A stretch of 64,000 nt of DNA, from contig CAZBEO010000007.1 in the NCBI GenBank assembly GCA_964490935.1, forward strand, positions 1-64,000. The letters run 5' to 3'. A program made the position numbers and the translations under genes. Below the pieces are notes generated by a model. It had not been told where the DNA came from. It saw only the letters and a list, made by a program, of their open reading frames with translations, and ran no database searches. Every line of letters starts with the position of its first letter. The first letter of the stretch is position 1. The DNA is from JAQVYB01 sp964490935. GTDB taxonomy: Bacteria; Verrucomicrobiota; Kiritimatiellia; RZYC01. Positions 59,268 to 64,000 of the stretch are shown in pieces.

Positions 59268-60899
59268 TTAATGTTTAAAATGCCGCATACCGGTGAAGGC
59301 CATGGCGATGCCTTTTTCATCGGCGGCGGCAATCACCTCGTCGTCGCGCATGGAACCGCCCGGCTCCACGATGTAGCGGATACCCGCTTCGGCGGCGAAT
59401 TCAATATTGTCCGCGAATGGGAAGAACGCATCCGAAATCAAGACCGTTTCGCCCATGATCTTTTTGAAGAAGGCCTCGGGGTCCTGCTGATAAGCCACCT
59501 CTTCCGCAAAGAGCAGCGCTACATTCTCCCGTGCCTTGGCAATGGCCAGCTTGCGGACGGAATCCACCCGGTTCGGCTGCCCGGCCCCCATGCCCAGCAC
59601 CGAATAAAACCCCGGCGCGTATTCCCGAACCAAGAGAATCGCATTCGATTTCACATGCTTGCAGCCCTTCATACCGAATTCCGCGAGCGCGCGTTTTTCT
59701 TCTGGGAAGGGGAGCTTCGTCACGCTCTCGAATTGGGCAATCAGCCCGATGTCGCGGTCCTGCACCAGCCAACCGCCATTGACCTGCTTCACATCCATCC
59801 CCGGTCCGGCCTGGCCCATCGGCTGGGCGAGCTTGAGCAGACGGATATTCTTGCTCTTACCCATCAGATACTCCAGCGCCTCGGCATCAAAATCCGGCGC
59901 AATAATCGCCTCGACGAATCGGCCCTTCAGCGTCTCGGCAAAGGCGAGGTCCACCGGCTGCGTTACGGCGATCACGCTGCCAAACGCCGAGACCGGGTCG
60001 CCCGCCCACGCTGCTTCGAGCGCATCCGAAAGCGTCTTTCCCGTGGCATAGCCACAGGGATTGGTGTGCTTGATGATCGAAACGCCGGCCTCGCCGCTCA
60101 GCTCCTTCACCACCTCGAGCGCGCCATTTCCATCCACGTAATTGTTGAACGACATTTCCTTTCCGTGCAGCACTTCCGTATGAGCAATGCAGGCTTCCGT
60201 AGCAGTCGCATTCTTATAGAAGCGCGCCTGCTGATGCGGATTCTCGCCGTAGCGGAGCGTCTCGCCGCCCGTGCAGGCAATCACAAAAGGCCGCGGCGCC
60301 TCGTCGGGCAAACGCCCGCCCAGATACCGCGCAATCATCGCATCGTATTCCGCCGTCCGGGCGTATACCTTCTGTCCGAGTTCGAAACGGAAAGCTTCGG
60401 TCGTCGCGCCATCGTTTGCCTTCATCTCCGCAATCACCCGGTCGTAATCATCCGGATGGGTCACCACGGTCACGAACCTCATGTTCTTGGCCGCCGAGCG
60501 CAGCATGGTCGGCCCGCCGATGTCGATATTTTCAATGGCCTCTTCGAGGGTCACATCGGGTTTGGCAATGGTGGCTTCAAAGGGATAGAGATTCACGCAG
60601 ACCAGATCAATCGGGGTCATGTCCTGCTCTTTCATCTGGTTCATGTGGTCTTCGCTGTCGCGCAGACAAAGCAGGCCCGCATGCACGCGCGGATGCAGCG
60701 TTTTTACGCGGCCATCCATCATTTCCGGGAAGCCCGTGAACTCCGAGATGTCCTTCACTGCAATACCCGCCTCGCGAATGGCCTTGGCGGTGCCGCCCGT
60801 GGAAAGCAGTTCCACTCCCAAGTCCGCCAGTGCCCGCGCAAACGCCACCACGCCTGTTTTATCCGATACACTGATAATTGCCCGCTTGATTCCACTCAT
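59268..60899 (-). CDS. purH: Bifunctional AICAR formyltransferase / IMP cyclohydrolase
   Basis: 543 aa. It performs the last two steps of IMP synthesis. The N-terminal MGS-like cyclohydrolase domain (1-190) has RAIISVSDKTGVVAFARALA, STGGTAKAIREAG and FPEMMDGRVKTLHPRVHAG. The formyltransferase domain has LRYGENPHQQARFY, IIKHTNPCGYATG with the catalytic KH, and ends SDAFFPFADNIEFAAEAGIR. ATG 60899 is preceded by GGGAGCG. It heads the minus-strand stretch purH - antitoxin - toxin - purL - purQ. Confidence 0.96.
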   Translation of the reverse strand: MSGIKRAIISVSDKTGVVAFARALADLGVELLSTGGTAKAIREAGIAVKDISEFTGFPEMMDGRVKTLHPRVHAGLLCLRDSEDHMNQMKEQDMTPIDLVCVNLYPFEATIAKPDVTLEEAIENIDIGGPTMLRSAAKNMRFVTVVTHPDDYDRVIAEMKANDGATTEAFRFELGQKVYARTAEYDAMIARYLGGRLPDEAPRPFVIACTGGETLRYGENPHQQARFYKNATATEACIAHTEVLHGKEMSFNNYVDGNGALEVVKELSGEAGVSIIKHTNPCGYATGKTLSDALEAAWAGDPVSAFGSVIAVTQPVDLAFAETLKGRFVEAIIAPDFDAEALEYLMGKSKNIRLLKLAQPMGQAGPGMDVKQVNGGWLVQDRDIGLIAQFESVTKLPFPEEKRALAEFGMKGCKHVKSNAILLVREYAPGFYSVLGMGAGQPNRVDSVRKLAIAKARENVALLFAEEVAYQQDPEAFFKKIMGETVLISDAFFPFADNIEFAAEAGIRYIVEPGGSMRDDEVIAAADEKGIAMAFTGMRHFKH

Positions 60900-61093
60900 C
60901 CTGCCACGCTCCCTTTTTTCCACACCTTGCACCCTGCGCAAGACATACTAATTTCATGATTACAAAAGAGTTACAAAATACTGCCGCGTTAATTCCGGCC
61001 CGCCGCTTCAATCAGGGCGGCAACCCCCGGAAGCACGGGAGTTTTTCAGCCTACCGCACCGATTGCAATCTCAAAATCTACGGATAAATAGCA

Positions 61094-61122
61094 TTGACCG
61101 CCTGCCGGGTTCCGCTGATAGG
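61094..61122 (+). promoter_or_regulatory. Possible promoter of the nitrilase-family gene
   Basis: TTGACC, 17-nt spacer, GATAGG; this would place the transcript start almost at the start codon (61132). Weak match. Confidence 0.25.
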
Positions 61123-61131
61123 ATCAGCTCC

Positions 61132-61914
61132 ATGAAACTGACCCTCACCATCGTTCAGATGCAGGTCGCCCAGGCACGGCCCGATGAAAATATTCGTCGC
61201 GCCGAAACCTGGATCGCTGAAGCGGCACGGGCCGGGTCCGATTGGATATGCCTGCCCGAAATGTGGACCACCGGCTTTGCCTGGAACGACCTGCCTCGCC
61301 TCACCGCCTCATGCGCCGAGCATCGCCAGCGCCTCGCCTTCCTCGCACGACGCTACAACATTTGGATCACCGGTTCCATGCTCTCCCGCGACCCGGTCAC
61401 TGGCAGCCTCACCAACAGTCTGCTCCTGTTCAATGCCGAGGGACGCCTCATCGCAGAATATGCCAAAATTCACCTTTTCGCTCCTATCTACGAAGATCGC
61501 CACCTTCAACCCGGCACACAGCCCGTCATGGCCGAGACCCCGTGGGGCCGCATCGGACTGGCCATCTGCTACGATCTACGCTTCCCTGAACTCTTCCGCA
61601 CCTACGCACTCGCCGACGTGGACCTCGTGCTTCTCTCCGCCGCCTTTCCGCTCGAGCGAAGCGACGCCTGGCGCAGCCTGCTGCATACCCGGGCCATCGA
61701 AAATCAGTTCTTTGTTGTTGGCGTCAATCAGGCCGGATGCGAAAGCATTCCCCCCGATCTCGACATCCCTTATGCCGGAGCCTCCGCCGTAATTGATCCA
61801 ACCGGGCGCATTCTTCACGAAGCTGGCGAGCAGGAGGAAGCCTTCACCGTCACCCTCGATACCGCCGAAACCGCCAGCGCCCGCAAAACATCCCCCTTTC
61901 TGCGCGACATCTGA
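61132..61914 (+). CDS. Nitrilase-superfamily carbon-nitrogen hydrolase
   Basis: 260 aa. The catalytic triad is visible: Glu43 (LPEMWTTGF), Lys112 (AKIHLF) and Cys146 (AICYDLRFPELFR). The CYDLRFPELFR motif and length fit the omega-amidase/YafV or Nit branch (deaminated glutathione amidase or 2-oxoglutaramate amidase). ATG 61132 (MKLTLTIVQMQV) is the natural start; the frame is open to 61063. No strong Shine-Dalgarno is present. It ends 14 nt before the convergent gene. The substrate is not determined. Confidence 0.88.
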   Translation: MKLTLTIVQMQVAQARPDENIRRAETWIAEAARAGSDWICLPEMWTTGFAWNDLPRLTASCAEHRQRLAFLARRYNIWITGSMLSRDPVTGSLTNSLLLFNAEGRLIAEYAKIHLFAPIYEDRHLQPGTQPVMAETPWGRIGLAICYDLRFPELFRTYALADVDLVLLSAAFPLERSDAWRSLLHTRAIENQFFVVGVNQAGCESIPPDLDIPYAGASAVIDPTGRILHEAGEQEEAFTVTLDTAETASARKTSPFLRDI

Positions 61915-61928
61915 CCCGAAGCCTACCG

Positions 61929-64000
61929 CTAGGAATCGTTCCCCTCGCCGTGAATTTCCGCCTTAATACGAAACGCCGGGGCAGACCAATCCAATGGGAG
62001 CGGCACGTTTGTCCAAGCATCCCCGCCTTCGAGGCCATTCGTCCAGGTGGTCCAGGGGGAAACGCCCAGATGCTCATTCACCTCGATCGAATACTGCCGC
62101 CCCGCTTTGCCAAAGAAACGCAGAGTCGGAGTCTCGCTTGGTGCAAGTGCCGTCTCGAGATAGGCCGCCGGATTGGTGGGAGAGGTCAGCGCGATGTATT
62201 CCTCTAAATTGCTAAACGTGTCCTCATCCTCATCCACTTGGGGTTGTCCCCAGGTGCCGCCGAGTTCTTCTCCTTCCCAATCATCGGGCAGGGCATCGTC
62301 ATCTAGATCGGCAGGATCGGCGGATGGGAACCAGGTGCGCACAGAGGAAAAGTCCTGAGTTTGTGTTCCCCAGGAATTTTCCGAAGCATAGGTGGAAGAG
62401 GAGGCGTCATCCCAGCAAATCCAGGAGACGTAGTCGTCGTCGGCTTCCCGGCGAGCGACCTCATCGGATGAAAGGCTCATCGTGGGCGTCATGGATTCAC
62501 CAAAGGGACCGAACACCACGTTGCTCTGCGCATCCAGCAATTGCACAATCCAATTTTCATGTCCGACGGCATAGTAGCCCGGATCGACATTCGGCACGTT
62601 TGAGCGGGTCACCACCAGCGGCGTGCTTTTCCCGGCTTCTTCCACACTGCAAATATTGATTTGCCAGCGTTCTTCGATGGGATCAAAGCGCAGATTGCTC
62701 CCATTTGTCGCGACGGATTCTTCGCAGAACGTCATCAGTGTCCCCTTGCGCAAGTCGGCCAGATACATGTTTTGTCCGAGCAGGAGTTCGCCTTGCTTGA
62801 CTGTGCCGTCTGGATACCAGATCACCAAGCGATCGGTGGGCGTGGTGCCGTCCAGCTCCGCCCACTGCACGCGCCATCCGCGCACGTCAAGATGATCGGC
62901 CAGCACGAGCCATTCCATCCAGTTGCCTCCATTGCCTTTGCGCCTTCCGAACCAGGTGTCCTCCCCGTCATTCTTGAGCAATTCACCACCCGCGACCACA
63001 TTATATTCATTGAGTACCATCGCCGGTTTCTCCACACCCGCCCGCAGGGCCTGCCAATCCTGATCGGCGGCATCCTCCTGCTCATTGGGCAAGCCGAAGG
63101 AGCTGTCGTCGGCATCGGTATACACATAAGGACTCACATTGGATGGGTCGCCCGCGTAACGAATCACTTCATTGGACGACACGGATTTTTCCATGTAAGC
63201 CTCGCCGACCGGACCAAACCGCGGGCGTCCCTCGGCATCCAGAATGGTGGCCTCCCAATTCGCCGAATCCATTTGAAAGCGTCCCAGCAGGTTTGTGGTG
63301 TCATGGAAGCGCGCCACCACAAGCGGGTTCGCCTGCGTCGCCTCGTGCAGCGTACTGATATGAATCCAGTCATTCCCCATGCACGGGGCATACGAAGCAT
63401 CGCTTCCGGCGAAGACCACGCCACCGCCGTCATTGGTCAGGCAAACATTCTGCGCGATCGTGATCGCGGTGCCTCGGCGCAGATCGCTCCAGAGCGAATT
63501 AGTTGAAAACGTCAACGTCCCCGAGGCATTCGTTGTGGCGCCCGCATTCTGCCACTCCATTTTCCAGCCCCGCATATCGAGGTGATCGGCCAGCACCAGC
63601 CATTCCATCCATGGACCGCCATTTCCGGCAATGCGACCGAAAAGCTCATCCTGGTCGTTGTTTCCCGCAAAGGTGCCTCCTCCCAGAAACTGACCCTCCG
63701 CCACAAAGTTGGCCTCGTTGAGCATCACCTGCTGCGCATTGGTGAACACATGCCAAACCCGCATCCAAGTGGCTTCCTGCACGAGGCTGTCCTTGTCCGT
63801 GTTTAATTCGCTGAAACTCGAATATTTCCTGTCGTCATAATCCTCTGCCGTGGTCATGCTCGTCGAGAAATCCGCATCCAGCGCCAGCACCTCCTCCGAG
63901 CTGACCGAACAATCGCATCCGTTGACGCCCTCGCCCACCAGAGGTGCCACCAGAATGCCCTCTGCATTAACAATCCGCGCCCGCCAATCGTCGCTGCCCA
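61929..64000 (-). CDS. Secreted repeat protein with lamin-tail-like modules, partial
   Basis: About 690 residues of the C-terminal part; the frame is open through the right edge with no start. At least two full modules are seen. Each begins with MLNEANFVAEGQF or VLNEYNVVAGGEL, then GNGG-WMEWLVLADHLD-RGW, and ends with NWxxxLLDAxGxxxFGPxGE; a third module end lies at the very start. The LNEYN and GWxLxW elements resemble lamin-tail (LTD) domains. A DDDALPDDWE / DEDEDTFSNLEEY calcium-binding stretch and a C-terminal module ending PAFRIKAEI follow. The TAG stop is in a small palindrome. Probably a surface or secreted structural protein; the enzyme part, if any, is off-window. Confidence 0.75.
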   Translation of the reverse strand, partial: GSDDWRARIVNAEGILVAPLVGEGVNGCDCSVSSEEVLALDADFSTSMTTAEDYDDRKYSSFSELNTDKDSLVQEATWMRVWHVFTNAQQVMLNEANFVAEGQFLGGGTFAGNNDQDELFGRIAGNGGPWMEWLVLADHLDMRGWKMEWQNAGATTNASGTLTFSTNSLWSDLRRGTAITIAQNVCLTNDGGGVVFAGSDASYAPCMGNDWIHISTLHEATQANPLVVARFHDTTNLLGRFQMDSANWEATILDAEGRPRFGPVGEAYMEKSVSSNEVIRYAGDPSNVSPYVYTDADDSSFGLPNEQEDAADQDWQALRAGVEKPAMVLNEYNVVAGGELLKNDGEDTWFGRRKGNGGNWMEWLVLADHLDVRGWRVQWAELDGTTPTDRLVIWYPDGTVKQGELLLGQNMYLADLRKGTLMTFCEESVATNGSNLRFDPIEERWQINICSVEEAGKSTPLVVTRSNVPNVDPGYYAVGHENWIVQLLDAQSNVVFGPFGESMTPTMSLSSDEVARREADDDYVSWICWDDASSSTYASENSWGTQTQDFSSVRTWFPSADPADLDDDALPDDWEGEELGGTWGQPQVDEDEDTFSNLEEYIALTSPTNPAAYLETALAPSETPTLRFFGKAGRQYSIEVNEHLGVSPWTTWTNGLEGGDAWTNVPLPLDWSAPAFRIKAEIHGEGNDS

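Noticed and set aside
59271..60959. 562-codon plus-strand open frame opposite purH
   Set aside because: Mirrors purH codons on the other strand; composition is His/Arg-rich with no domain, whereas purH is unmistakable.
1..64000. Insertion sequences, phage genes, rRNA and tRNA
   Set aside because: No transposase, integrase, structural phage gene or RNA gene was recognisable in any frame.

Overview
This window (about 57% G+C by eye) looks like a chromosomal segment of a Gram-negative member of the PVC superphylum, most likely Kiritimatiellota or a close Verrucomicrobia/Lentisphaerae relative. The reasons are: lipid A/LPS genes (lpxK, waaF) for an outer membrane; LL-diaminopimelate aminotransferase (dapL) for lysine/peptidoglycan; arginine decarboxylase beside a carboxynorspermidine-synthase-type gene; very large secreted proteins that share an EF-hand/TSP3-like plus 'FYRI' C-terminal module; a GPH sugar symporter; and many short palindromic repeats between genes. 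The assignment is inference; there is no rRNA in the window. I found no tRNA, CRISPR array, insertion sequence or phage.

Layout. 1-3.5 kb (minus): polyamine genes. 3.7-8.1 kb (plus): a 1444-aa secreted GH13 amylase. 8.4-13.9 kb: CheY-like regulator, DUF805 protein, DsrE-like protein, a two-gene FUSC transporter, a Cas4/AddB-like nuclease and an HdeD-like protein. 14.0-21.2 kb (minus): a tight unit of a DUF3089 lipoprotein, a DUF3089/beta-lactamase fusion, an OmpR-type regulator and a 7TM histidine kinase. 21.4-24.1 kb: two uncharacterised secreted proteins and a glycosyltransferase. 24.6-27.7 kb: dapL, rplU-rpmA-obg. 27.8-31.3 kb (minus): purE, a probably inactive S41 protease, tsaC, and fba. 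31.4-36.2 kb (minus): DUF2723/TPR membrane protein, carbonic anhydrase, exported hypothetical. 36.6-42.1 kb: GPH symporter, methyltransferase, LolA-like protein, small lipoprotein, leuA. 42.2-47.0 kb (minus): murJ, a glycosyltransferase, waaF, lpxK. 47.2-51.9 kb: trmB, a LysE exporter and two overlapping SPFH genes with triplicated N-terminal modules. 52.4-54.7 kb: GH144-like lipoprotein and a glycosyltransferase. 54.7-60.9 kb (minus): purH, a PIN/Phd toxin-antitoxin pair, purL, purQ. 61.1-64 kb: nitrilase-family amidase and the C-terminal part of a repeat-rich secreted protein.

Most genes are housekeeping or envelope biogenesis. The least ordinary items are: the secreted hydrolase/two-component unit at 14-21 kb; the SPFH pair at 48.7-51.9 kb, whose order of domains recalls major vault protein; the S41 protein lacking its Ser/Lys dyad; and the intergenic repeats. 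The repeats include two hairpin families in which paired bases covary between copies, and several palindromes that contain the TAG stop codon of the gene they follow.
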